Of a DNA stretch of 64,000 nt, positions 1 through 10,956 are shown piece by piece (within the stretch, counting starts at the first letter, position 1; each line of letters begins with the position of its first letter). The stretch is taken from contig JAJEKV010000035.1 in the NCBI GenBank assembly GCA_021234155.1, positions 10,106,407 through 10,170,406 of the forward strand, read 5' to 3'. Source of the DNA: Isoetes taiwanensis. Taxonomy: Eukaryota; Streptophyta; Lycopodiopsida; Isoetales; Isoetaceae. Both the position numbers and the translations under genes were made by a program. The notes below the pieces were generated by a model that had not been told where the DNA came from, searched no databases, and saw nothing but the letters and a program-made list of their open reading frames with translations.

Positions 1-1389
1 CCACCTACGATTCACCACATGATTCACCACATGGTTCACCAAATGCACCACATGATTCACCACATGCACCATTTGCATCACCACATCTATCACGACATGT
101 AACACCACATTGTCATGAATCTTTGAATACATCAATTTCTTCTGGAGATTTGAACTCCACCAGAGTGTTGCTCTGGTCAGCCAGAAAAGTCTATTGTATA
201 CAATAGTATACAACAATGTACATTAGAGTGTCAATGAAAGAATAGGTTACAAGAATAACCTCTTTGGTTACAATAATACAAACATGTGATTACAAGTAAA
301 GATCTATTGATCTCACAACCTCGACTTCATTACTACAAAGAATCGTGCTTCACAACATCAATCATCATTCTCATACGTCCAACGACTCGCGCAACTAGAA
401 ATTGGTACACCCCGCAACAAACATATCAGGCCTCACATTGGATGAGTAATACCTTCAAATTCTGAACTCACCTTGCATTGGGATAGTATGTCCAAGTCTC
501 GCGACATCGCAGCCACAACTTTCTTTACAAAGACACATATAGCGGGACCACACGACCAGCAATCGGGACCGAGGGGGAAACTTATAATTTTCTTGTGGCG
601 CAGCTTTTATGGTGCTTGGGAATTTTGTGTTTGCATCCTCAACAAAACTCATGACAGTGCTCGAGCCCTTGTACATTTCTAGGTCATCAAAATGGTACAC
701 ACCGGGCCGACATTTAACCGGGTGACCTCCAAGACCTACAATGACATACAACGCCCGGTCTTGGCGATAACATCTTTGGCGAAATGGTACATTCCGAAAT
801 TGCAAGTTGAGGGTGCAACAGCTTTGTCCTTTGAAGCAAGCTCGCTCGACAAGAATGTGTAAATGAGCGGATCCATGAAATGGAACCTCTGTTCCATGTC
901 ATGCTTGATGCGTAATTGGTGCATACACCGCCAAAGTCCAAGGTCCGGTAAAACAAGATGATTTAAGAAACAAATGTAAGACTTCAAATCTGAGTTGTTT
1001 ATATTAAATTACCGACCTCATGAAGAAATGGACTATCCCGGCCACCGAACCAATCCCTACTTTTCTCCAATATTCTCGATTGCCTCTTGATCAAGCACAA
1101 GAGGCTCCCCTCATCCTTTAAACACTTCAAGTGGCAAGTGTTCTGGTCGGGATGTGCTCTTAACAACTGCGGTCCCTCGTCTTGGGTGGTGTAAGTTTAC
1201 ATTCAAAGAAATGGAAGATCATTGAAAACCTTGAGGAACATTGAAATAGCCAAGAAATGAACAATTGAAGTAAAACTTTGTTTATATTAAAAAGTCAAGA
1301 GAGGTTACATCATATACACAATAATACTATTTCTAGGCTTTAGTTCTATGTTTTTTCATCATATTAATACAAATTTGACTCTCGATTGT

Positions 1390-2060
1390 CAAACATATTC
1401 TCGTTTGCTTTCGACATAACTTTGCACATTCCCCGCCTTCAAAGAACCCCCGAAGCCAAACCTTTAGATCATTCATGAGGAAATTGCCATCTACTCGCCG
1501 GGGCTCCAAATTTGCTTGGACAGATCATGGTGTTTTAAGATTGAGGTACCCTTTGTATCTGGCTGGCCATCAATGAGAAGCACGTTCTCTTTTTTGTGAA
1601 ACACGGAAATTAAATCAGAGACCTTTTTCAGTGCTTCAAAAAATTGGCTTTTAATTGTTAAATAAATTTGTGTTGGTACAAATGATCCCGACTCCATATG
1701 AACTTGAATTTGTCCTTGTGTTTCATCAATGCTCCCTTAACTATGACTCTCAAGTTTTGAGCCTGCAGGCTGGACCAAAGTGCTATATGAAAATTCTGAC
1801 TGCACCAATCTATGAACTCGGCCCAGCCTGGTCTAGTTACTACCAACTTGGTTCTGTTAAGTGTGATCAACTGCACATCATCTTCTTTGGCAGTGGGTAG
1901 TAACTCACTCTTGTCATAGCTTCTACCCAGAACTCCATTGTAGTAAAAAACAAGCAGGATTGGGCTTAACCTTGTAGTCTTCTGCATGGACAGAGTTGGT
2001 GCGGTGGTTGGAAACTTCGCCCCGGCATTTCTTGGTGCAGTGGCTGGAAACTTCGCTTCA
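1390..2060 (-). pseudogene. FCP1/NIF-type phosphatase-like domain, decayed, inside E1
   Basis: FCP1/SCP phosphatases (HAD superfamily) remove phosphate from proteins using an N-terminal DxDxT motif. The minus strand at 1987-1658 encodes VTRPGWAEFIDWCSQNF and then ALWSS, the typical RPG-x2-EFL and WSS region of plant NIF-like domains. The next frame (1697-1491) continues with FFEALKKVSDL and ENVLLIDGQPDTK, matching the conserved K-x-L and LLIDD-x-P blocks, and about 1480-1380 encodes WLRGFFEGG, matching the domain end. The catalytic aspartate motif is not visible: the expected place reads LLVFYYNGVLG. At least one frameshift lies near 1680-1700. The domain lies in the 1.56 kb that E2 lacks, so it may be a host fragment captured by this transposon family. 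Confidence 0.6.
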
Positions 2061-2100
2061 AAGATCTATTCGTGCGGGGATGGAAACTTCGCTTCGAGTA
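2004..2100. repeat. Short minisatellite, three imperfect units
   Basis: The motif tggaaacttcgc occurs three times with roughly 35-40 base spacing, next to the E1/E2 breakpoint at about 2102. Confidence 0.6.
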
Positions 2101-2805
2101 ATGTCTTGGAGGTGTCTTTTACTTGAATTCGCTCTTGCTTTTTCTCCCGAGACACTTCCAAAATGCAAAAATTTAACAGATTCGGTAACTATATGGGTCA
2201 AATTAAAAAGAAGACAGGCACAAAAGGTTGGAAGTTACCTTGTGACTTACATTCACGAAACGATTTGTTCAGATCATAACCTGATGCATCTGGCCGATTT
2301 GGCGATTGGTGGAGCATGACTTAATGCATCCGTTGATCCGCAGATTCTTGTCCGATTGGAGCACCTATTGGAGCTTGACTTGATGCACCTACCGATTTGT
2401 TGACATCTACTGATTTGTCTGACTTCCTGTAACCTGATGGATCTTCTGATTTGCCCGAGTTTCTATCTGTGTCTAATGCTTTCGAAGGGGTGTGAGTGTC
2501 TTGTCCCCCTAACTGACCACATTGTACATCTATATCTACAAAGTAGGGATGAAGAAGTAAGCTACATATCCCAATTGCATCAAACAAGACTTGGTTACCT
2601 TTGAGGGTAGAAAATAATTCCCTTTTTGGTGTGCTAGATGGACTCACATAGTCATTGCCACCAAGATGAACAGCTTAGACTGAATTAGTAAACGGCACCA
2701 TGCTCGCAAACCCGAATTGAATCACAATTGATTGTAACTATACTTTGGTTTTTTTTAACTAAGCTCCAGACTTTTTACTCTCTTTACGATGTTCCTGTTT
2801 TTATA

Positions 2806-3008
2806 TATCTAAAGTGTCCCCTAAAATGAGCGAGCGATCTCATCCCAGGGGGCACTTTAGATACACAAAACAGGAGAAGCAAAAGAGACTAAGCCAGCCA
2901 GGATCTTGTTTTATGTGGGCTTACTTACTTTTTCGAAGTTTCCTGCTTGAGGTATCTAATTCGCCACCTGAGTGAGCGATGTCATCCTAGGGGGCAAATT
3001 AGATACGA
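2806..3008. repeat. Two hairpin units in E1
   Basis: Two imperfect inverted repeats with arms tatctaaagtg/cactttagata and gtatctaattcgcc/ggcaaattagatac enclose a shared core with gagcgat-x-tcatcc. The same hairpin unit is present in several copies in E2 (45883-46715). Confidence 0.7.
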
Positions 3009-3894
3009 TAAACAGAAAACGAAGGAGACTAAGCCAGGCTTACTCTCTTTTCGAGCTACCTATAAGTGCTCACCTGTAAGTGCCTCAGTAGCTTGAAGTT
3101 GCTTTTGATCCTCCCTACTCACACCTAAGGCTTGTACCCATGCTGTAGAAAATTCATGACAAAGAATTCTCAATGCAATGTTGATTACAAATCCTGCAAA
3201 GTGAACATAAATTTGACAATGAGAATACAATTATACTAAGCACTTCGTGAATTTTGTTATGAAGTACCTCAAGAGGCTGAAAGGACATGGAAGATGGTAT
3301 TGGTGATCGCATTCAAAGAATCAAAGTTGGTAGTGGTTTCCCCATCCACCGGAGGATCTTGCCACGCAAATGGACAGCCACTACCATAATCTTCAGCCTT
3401 ATCAAGGTCTGGAAGTAGTGGATCCAAGACAAATAAAGGAAGACGGTCCTTGCAAGACGCGAACCTCTCTAACCTTGGTTCCAAAGACTTTCAATGTTTG
3501 TTGTTCCGCTTTCCACGCCGACAGATTAAGCTCCTCGATTTTTGTCTCCGCTCAAGTTCGGTAATAGTTCCTTCAAATTTCCTGTATCTTGGCATATAGC
3601 CCGAATACCGCCTCACGCATCGACTTGGTTTATCCTTAATCATTCCTTCCCATTTTTTTAAATCTTTATTCATCTTCTCGATTGCGAACTCAAGTTGCTT
3701 GAACCTTCATTTGTAGCACCTTCAGTGCTTTGATCACAAGTTTGCAACCTTGCCTTACACCAATCACTTCGATCTTGTAGAGTTGATCCATTCTCCCAAA
3801 GGTCCTGTTGAATTCATCCGAAAGTAATCCAAGGTTAGTACCACATGACACAACAGCACCCACTTTACACACCACAAATTCCATCATGACAAAC

Positions 3895-4240
3895 TTTGCA
3901 CCACAAATGGCGTCATATTCACCACATGTGGTGTGGCATGTGGCACCAAACAGAGTCCACATGCCACACCACATATGGCACCACAATGCACCCAAGGCAC
4001 CACATATGGCAATCCATTACTTCGCACCACAAATGGCGTCAAAGACCCCACATGTGGTGCAAAATGTGGATCCATAGTGGTGCCACATTAGACACCACAT
4101 GTGGCACCACAATGCAATGTAAGGCACCACATCCGGCAGCATCCACCACCCCATATGTGGCAGATAGCGTGGTGCAATATTTAGCGCAGCGAGCTTGGCA
4201 CCACATATGGCAGACAATCCACCATTCACAAGTATCACCA
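3895..4240. repeat. CACATGTG palindrome array in E1
   Basis: Irregular array built from caccacatgtggtg, atggcaccaca and gtggcacc modules. The 8-base palindrome cacatgtg and near variants (cacatatg) recur about every 20-60 bases. The inverse copy is at 45240-45625 in E2. Apparent ORFs across it on both strands are low-complexity by-products. Confidence 0.75.
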
Positions 4241-5425
4241 TATCAAACATCACATATGTATGACACTAAGTATAGAAACATATGGAAGCCAATTCACTAT
4301 TCAGAAAAGGTACCATGTTTGGTACTATATGTGACACTACATATGCTGAAATTATCCACCACAACTCGAAATTATCCACCACAACTTCGAAACTAGCAAA
4401 GACAAATTTCCTACACATAACTTACAACACACCCAAATGAAGAAGTAAGTGGTGTACCCGATTGTTCAAGCTTGCTAGACCTTCTTTGGAAAATAACGTT
4501 CCAATATTAAATTGCATCATATGGTGGTTCCAGAAGAAGAGGGTTGAAAAGTACCTATTTTTTCAGTGATTTTCCCCGAGATTCTTCTTACAGCTTTAGG
4601 AGGCTTGAATTGTGGCCTAGTCATTTCAAGAGAGGAAGCATCATCTGTGGCAGGTTGCTCTGCTTCCTCACTATTTGAAATGCTTGCATGCTTCCTCTTA
4701 CGTTGGGACGGAGAGGCTTCAGACCCTTTTTCTCTTAATCGTTGCCCGGAAACTCAACCAGGTTTATTTCTTTTCCTTTTGTGTGAAGGTAATACGCAAC
4801 AGCCATAGTCTGTGAGGCCATGCCTCCCCAGGCACACTTCCTGCCTGTGATTTTTTTGTAAAGGCACATAAATTCATTATACCTCTCCTTGCTCATATTC
4901 TTCAACCTGCATGATGAAACAAAACAATATTCTAAACAACAGAGAATCATGGGCATCCCCGAATCTAGAATGCAACCCACCAGAATTGGATTTTCCTAAT
5001 ACTTTCGGTCCCCAAACATACTCGATTTCTTCTTGTGTGGCGTAATGCTTTTCTTGCACTCAGACATTTCCTTGTAGGTGTATCCCGTGGGCATTCAAGT
5101 CCCAGATGATCGAGCCATTTAAGTGGATCGATCTTCTTGCCGAAATCGAAATGGTCTTGCGGATTAAGGGAGCGTGATCGAGTTTTGAGGGAAAATGAAA
5201 ATTCAGAATCAGAAATGGTCTTGCCGGATTAAGGGAGCGTGATCAGAGTTTTTGAGGGAAAATGATCGTGTACGTTGCTGAATAAGCCTGAATAAGACTG
5301 AAAGGACAAAATTTTGAATAAGTAATCATGTGTATTTTTGAAAAAATAACTCCCTCTCCCACTACAAATTCGGTAGTTCCCACCACACTTAGCACCCAAA
5401 AATGTGGTGCTAAAATGCACGTTTT

Positions 5426-5451
5426 TGTTCCACTACTACATGCTTTCTCCC
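5426..5451. repeat. E1 terminal inverted repeat
   Basis: This 26-base terminus reads outward as tgttccactactacatgc followed by tttctccc. The E2 termini at 43924-43949 and 55261-55286 differ from it at two positions. It marks the end of detectable similarity between E1 and E2. Confidence 0.75.
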
Positions 5452-7655
5452 ACAAAAATAACTGGGCACAATTCCCATGCATTTGTTAAACTGTCCTGAA
5501 GTAAACACTCAAGTTGCATGGGTCTTTGTAACATACTAAGTGTTCTATATTATCAATGCACCTTCTCCATCTTCATGCATCATGATCCCATATGTCCATT
5601 GAACTGAATACTATAGAAATACATGAAAATTCACAGCCGAGACCAGCCATTTTTGAAGATTAACTACTTGCTGTTTTTCCTCTGATTTTGCGACACCTAA
5701 CAGCATGTAGAATCCGGAGGATGCAATAAGATGATAAATGATGCTAAGAAAAAGGGTTGAACAAAAAAAAAACAGTATACAGAAAGAAAAAATTAAACAC
5801 ATGAATTAAGAAGCTACAATATCAAATAAAAATATAATGTTTATCTAGATCAGAAGCGCCCACCTTGCAAATGCTCCTAGCAGTGGAGGTAGAAGTTACA
5901 GGTCTAGAATTGGAGAACGGGATTGCAATAAGGCATACGTTTGCAAACCAAACTGTTGTTTTCGGATATGTTAGATGCCAAACTGGATTAAGCTAGGTTT
6001 TTGGCCGCTGTTTCTGATATACTGGCAACGAATATGGCCTAAGCATGTACAACAAACGTAGAGCAAGTTAGACCTAGAGCTTTTAAATGGCTGGCTTCGC
6101 ATTCTAAACAACCACAAATCATCTCCTCAAACTTCCTCTTCCTTGCAGCCATAGTCCCTCAAGCCCATCTCCCAGTCGGTTAGATGGTTCGAACAGCGGC
6201 CCCCCAGCAACAGGGGGTGACCGCCAGTTTACTGTCAGTAGCAAGTTTGTAGCAGTTTTCTGCATATTCTAGGAATATACTAGCATATATCAAGAATATG
6301 CCAAAAACCCACACAAGCAGGGATTGCCCCCTAGAGGCAACTCAAAAAACATAGATTCATCAGAAAAAGCAAGTGAGTTAGCTCGCTAGTTGCATTAATT
6401 AAAGCATTCTTATTAGGAGATATTGGATTACTTTGGTAGAAGTTCGAGTCTCCACATTTCATATTCTAAAACCTTAAGTGAACCCATAGAAAGATGAGCC
6501 CCCATATTTCAATTCCAAAACCTTAGGCGAACATGTGTTTCATATTTTAAAATCATAGGCACCCCCAATTATAAATCACCATAATCGAAACGAGAGGCAC
6601 CCAGAGGCTCTAACATACGATCTGGAGCATAGGATGAAGAGATCCAACGATTAAGGTTATCTGGGGCGCATCTTGTTTAGAATATGTCACCTCATTTATG
6701 AAACCATTTTTTGTCTTGTTTGTTGTGATAATTATTATTAATTGTCACAAAACTCTTGCATTTCAGCTGGGGTCATTTGCTCAACTTCTGTTGTGAGAAT
6801 AGTATGCAGTGGATCTTGTGGTAATCCTGCTCTGTTAGGGCTGGTGTCACAAAAATTAAAAATTTTACATATAAATTAATGCAGTTTCCAATTTTTCATT
6901 TCTGTTTTTTCACATCTAATTTTTTCGCACCACAATCTATGTGTCTATTTGCTTGCCACATTTTCGTCTTACAAATTTAATCCATCAATATGCTTATATC
7001 CAGAGCAACTAGCATTTTTATAGAGAAGCCCGTTCTGTAGTATGTGAAATTTTTTTGGCCTTGGACAATGATCTGCATAATAAATTATAGTCGCAGTGGT
7101 AACCTAGCTACTTATCTGACAAATGTACTTGACAAACATGAGATGTGGTTTTTGTATTGTCGATGACATAATTCTCGAGGTAAAAAAAAGATTTTAGAAA
7201 TATATTCTAGGGAATATTACACAAAGTTCTTCATAATGCTGTTTTGATTTTGGCAGGGGGAGAAAAACATGACTTTGTGATTAGATGAAACCTTTGTGCT
7301 CTTGTGGTATTGAGATAGTGGAAGAAAAACCTGAATGTTCTTTTTGTGTGCAAAAACCTTGGAGAATGAAAAAAGCCTTTGTTTGTTCTCATTGGCATAC
7401 ACTTTAAGGGCGTACACGCCGGCTGGATTCGCATTTTGTGTAACAGGTTCAATTCCTCTAGCTTGTGCTCTCTGTTTCATTGTCTTTGCAACTACTTTAT
7501 CTTCATGCAGTTGAGCACAGAGGCATACATATATTAAACAACACTGTCAGATGAATTTGCCACTCTTGTCAAAAAGGCAGGCTGCCATTTTAGGTGTTGT
7601 TTTAATTAGCTTCTACATTAGACATTATGTCATTCAGATTTTCACTTACAGATAA
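5452..7655. other. Intergenic, AT-rich, no gene seen
   Basis: No ORF here shows a recognisable domain; small minus-strand ORFs at 5611-5802 and 7217-7480 look like chance frames. The only structured item is the repeat at 6171-6341. A T-arm-like motif near 7445 (ggttcaattcc) does not fold into a full tRNA. Confidence 0.5.
6171..6341. repeat. Dispersed SINE-like repeat, copy 1
   Basis: About 170 bases that match the reverse complement of 29708-29876. Conserved features are cggttagatggttcgaac (containing a pol III B-box-like GGTTCGAAC), a central aatatgccaaaaacccaca stretch and a terminal hairpin around attgccccctagaggcaac. This could be a tRNA-derived SINE, but the A box is not clear and no target duplication was identified. 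Confidence 0.5.
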
Positions 7656-8411
7656 GAGCTGCCCAAAGGTGCAGAATCTTGCTTTCTTCTTATTCATATT
7701 TCATACATGATAATTTGGTGCACTCTTTATGTCCTATATTTAGAATGGCATGGTGGACAAGCAAGCCCTTGTTTTCCAAAGACCATAAAAGGAAGTTGCT
7801 ATTTCAAGTGAAATTGTCTAATAATAAGTCAGACTTGTATTTTAATTATGCCCAAAGGTTGCAATCCCTAAATTATAGAACCACGTAAGCGATTGACGTC
7901 AATTGCATAAGTGTACAGTTGTAACGAAGTACGCGGGCATATGGTAGGGAATATGCCATCATCTGATGGTTCTAATGCTACTATAAGATACAGGAATGCA
8001 AACATTGAGTCGTATATTTTTTCAAGAAGAATGAAAATATGTCGAACATTGTGCATCTTGTCTACACTATAAATTAGTTTAAAAAACAAAAGGTGCTAAG
8101 GCACTAGAGATTGTCCCAATGTCATGCATAAATACCTCAAGAATGGACAAATATGAATATAAAGTTGCTTAGATAGACTAAACACCAATTTGCTTAGTTG
8201 CGACTAAACACCAAGTCCATGTATTCTAGTATAAGATAGAGCATATGCACATGGTCTATAAGAATTCTTATTATAGACCATCTCTATATCTATGTGGTAT
8301 GATGTAAGAAATACTGTCTCTCTATATATCTAATAATTCTCATCGCGTGAAATAGTGTGTAGTTGAAAAGAAGAAATAGGTTCAATAATTGAAATATAAA
8401 GGAACAACATC

Positions 8412-9284
8412 GTGCCTAGGAAGCAAGAATTAGGGAATGGGGAATTGTGTTTTCTGTTTAAATTAATGCAGCGAAACTGGTTAACGCAACGTCGGTGGCG
8501 AGCAGCAGGTGTGCTCACGGTATCTGCATGGTATAATGAGACAAGATTGTTGACGTGGAATGAGTTCAAATTGAAGTTCCTTCTCCTTCGGTGGGACCGG
8601 GCCATTAGGGAAAAAATAGCTGCTACACTTCCTCCACACCCACAAGACGTGGCTCCCCAGCTCTGGGTGGTTCATGGCAGTGTTAAGGAGGAGCACCTAG
8701 TGCACTCGATGTATGTGGTCCTGCTTCATCCTGAGGTGTTGCCTCCATCGCCAAAGTGGCCTTTAGTTATCCCCGAGCCTCATCGTAAAGCAGTCTGGCG
8801 ATGGGTATGGGATAAATTGCTTCATCCTAAGCTATCCATTTTATGGTGGCAGATCACTCATAGATGCGTGCGGGTAAACACTGTTGTTCATCGATTTCGT
8901 CCAGAAGTCTCTGTGATCTGCCCTCTTTGCACGCGGAGGGATGAGACAATTGAGCACTGCTTTTTCTTGTGTCACCATGTTCGACTTGCTTGGCAGTGGC
9001 TTCTGAGTCTTTTCCATTGTGACTTGAATAGTCAGCAGGTCCTATTGTCAGTCTATCCTAGTTCTTGGGACAAGTTGGCAAAGAGGGCTTTCCACTTAGC
9101 ATCTGCTTGGATCATCTGGAAGAGACGAAATCTCTTCATCTTCAAGGGACTGCTATTTTCAGATATGCAAGTGCTTAGCGATGCCGGTAGTCGCATTGTG
9201 AAGGCGTACAAGTGTTCTTCCTTAAAGGATGACATCAAAAGTGTCATTTGGGAGCAATATCTTCAGATTCACACCTACTCATAG
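8412..9284 (+). pseudogene. LINE-A ORF2 C-terminal fragment with zf-RVT domain
   Basis: The frame is open for 290 residues, but the first ~25 codons are target-site sequence upstream of the insertion point, so the start codon is not that of the retrotransposon. The LINE part carries a zf-RVT (reverse transcriptase zinc-binding) region: KAVWRWVWDKLLHPKLSILW, then CPLC, a DETIEHCFFLC segment and LAWQWLL, a typical arrangement in plant L1-type ORF2 C-termini. Endonuclease and reverse transcriptase domains are absent through 5' truncation. It cannot mobilise itself. Confidence 0.88.
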
Positions 9285-9449
9285 CAAACACTTGTGCTCA
9301 TGGTGATCTGTGTTCTCTGTTTTTCTATGTTATGTATGTGGTGGGTAGTGTTGCTCTAGTGGATATCTTCTCCACTGGGTTTTGAGTCCCCCATGTACTC
9401 TTTGTATTCTTTTGAGTAATAAAGGTCCACGTTCATAAAAAAAAAAAAG
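8486..9449 (+). mobile_element. LINE-A: 5'-truncated L1-like insertion with poly-A tail
   Basis: The 964-base insert is flanked by the 15-base duplication gcgaaactggttaac (8471-8485 and 9450-9464). Its 3' end has taataaagg followed by a 12-13 base A tract. Copy B at 11752-11785 shows the unoccupied site. The insert retains the C-terminal part of a non-LTR retrotransposon polyprotein without stop codons, so it is young relative to the other LINEs in the window. Confidence 0.92.
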
Positions 9450-9760
9450 GCGAAACTGGTTAACAGGTTAAACTCTTGGCTAAAAACTTATTTGAGTATC
9501 TGCATTTTATTACAAATGTTTGGTTTGGATTTGTTCATATGCTTGTCTGCATAGACTGGATAGGCAACAAAGGTTTTTACTTGTTTATAATGAATGCTTT
9601 CATGACTTTATCCAAATGGGCTACAAAGTAGGCAAAAATTCTCCATCAGTCTACATCAGGAGAACAAGTAGCAATAACATTTTACATCAGGAAAAACAAG
9701 TAGCAATGCAGCCAAACTGGTTTTGTTTTGACATTCATCTATAAATTAGAAACAAATTTA

Positions 9761-10459
9761 ATGCCATCGATCCGAGCCCTCGGATCGAGATTCTAGAGGG
9801 AGCGAGCATGCATGTCTTTTGCATGCCTTCTCTGGTTGGGAGATCGCTATATTAGGCGGGATTCTTCATCAACGTCTCATCGGCGTTTCCTCTTCTCTCT
9901 CAGCAGTACCTTATTCTCTATTCTTTGAAACCCACCCTTCCCCTCTTAATCGTTTAATGTATTTGTTGCCTGGCACGTGTGACCAGCCCCTCTATTTGAA
10001 GAGGTTTTTGTTTTGTTGTCGCATGGCACGCGTGATCAGCCCCTCCACTTTGGGAGGTTTGTTTTATCACATTTGTTCTCGTGTTGGTGATGTGCAGGTA
10101 CAGGTTGGCAAGTGGCAGCAGCTTCGACATCTCCATTCGTGGGTTTTTTGGGAGCAAATTCTCAGCCTTACGTTTGTCCAAGCCCCGTGCCGAAGGCTTA
10201 TCACTAGGGTTTTTCCTCGAAACCCGGCGGGGGGAGTTTATCCTGGTGATAAGCTTTTGGCAGGTATACAAACAAACATCTATTAGCATTGTATTTCATG
10301 GGGTCCAAGTTGTATAATTGGACGTTCCCTTTATTTTTCTTTGTGGGTAGTTCGCATGTGCGCGGACCCACTATCCACCATTGTAGAAAATCTGCTGAGA
10401 TGAATGAGAAGCCTATCTTCGAGGTTTTTGTCGTTTTCATGCGAGCTCCATTCTAGAAT
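9761..10459. mobile_element. Unclassified ~700-bp insertion in copy A
   Basis: Copy B reads straight through from caaatttaa to tagatacatc (12058-12072), while copy A has about 700 extra bases. The ends show weak inverted similarity (ctagagggagcgagcatg against catgcgagctccattctag). Inside at about 10207-10247 is ggtttttcctcgaaaccc then a G-run and tttatcc, similar to the LINE-B 3' stem-loop. No coding domain is visible, and no clear target duplication was seen. Confidence 0.6.
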
Positions 10460-10567
10460 AGATACATCATTTCAATGGCTTCACGATCTTAAAAATATGA
10501 TGAGCATGTATCTAACAAGTTTGTGAAGGAATATTTGATCTGCATAAAGGAAAATGTTTTACAGAAT

Positions 10568-10732
10568 TTTTTTTTTATTGAAGGACGTCAATCTATTAAT
10601 CATCACATCATGAGTACATTCTACTTCACTTTATTCTACATATCAAATGGAAGCCAATCCACTACTGAGGCGCGATATACTAGAAGCTGATTTGCATGTG
10701 ATTATCGAGTACATATGGCAGGTTTACAGAAT
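10568..10732 (-). mobile_element. 165-bp retroposon with reverse poly-A
   Basis: The insert starts with a T tract (a poly-A tail read on the minus strand, preceded by aata) and is bounded by the 10-base duplication tttacagaat (10558-10567 and 10733-10742). Copy B at 12164-12180 lacks it. It could be a SINE or a strongly truncated LINE; no coding sequence is seen. Confidence 0.8.
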
Positions 10733-10956
10733 ATGGTATTACTATTATTGAATCATTTTGCATATGTTCGGATACAATCATATGTCTATCGCATCCATGA
10801 ACAAATTATCTCTAGTCTGTGCAAGTAATTTATTGGAGGTATTCGTTGAATTTGTGCCATGTTCTAGAGTTCCTTTACAGAAAAAATAGCGCAAAATTTT
10901 TGAACTTGCCATTTTTGAACTCTAGACAAGCTAGAATCTTAGCATACTTTGGAGGC

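Larger units (their letters stand above)
430..5120 (-). pseudogene. Gene X of E1, multi-exon transposon gene (long version)
   Basis: I do not recognise the family. Reading on the minus strand from 5120, exon-like blocks appear: a WLDHLGL segment (about 5120-5000); a block with KERYNEF, GRKCAWGGMA and an acidic, basic-patch tail (4905-4560) ending at a GT donor; a coiled-coil-like block (3840-3490) with a TITELERR motif; a block starting MEPRLERF (3484-3269); an exon with CHEFSTAWVQAL closely bounded by AG and GTGAGC (about 3195-3080); a polar, Ser/Asp-rich exon (2647-2321); an FCP1-like domain (about 2060-1390); and a final part (990-430) ending at GTGAGT. Several blocks recur in E2 with the same splice sites, which supports real exons. 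The frame is broken in places and the last acceptor reads cgg where E2 has cag, so this copy is probably dead. It may be an element-encoded protein plus captured host domains. Confidence 0.5.
1..5451 (-). mobile_element. E1: end of a large DNA transposon, truncated by window edge
   Basis: The reverse complement of this stretch aligns, with gaps, to 43924-47640, the left part of element E2. Its inner boundary at 5426-5451 is a 26-base sequence that differs from the E2 terminal repeat at only two positions, and similarity stops there. Similarity runs through to base 1, so the other end lies outside the window. It carries a minus-strand multi-exon gene (gene X), a CACATGTG-rich array, hairpins and an extra 1.56 kb that E2 lacks. 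The four bases after the terminus (acaa) are not TTAA, so either the target differs or the flank has mutated. Confidence 0.8.
7656..10956. repeat. Tandem segmental duplication, copy A
   Basis: Copy A begins near gctgcccaaaggtgcagaat and matches copy B (10957-12400), for example over the shared block with catggtggacaagcaagccc (7748 and 11047). Copy A is longer because it carries three insertions (8486-9449, about 9761-10459 and 10568-10732). No convincing gene belongs to the duplicated unit itself. Confidence 0.8.

Noticed and set aside
7380-7480. tRNA-like phrase with ggttcaattcc
   Set aside because: A T-arm-like motif is present, but I could not pair acceptor, D and anticodon arms into a tRNA.
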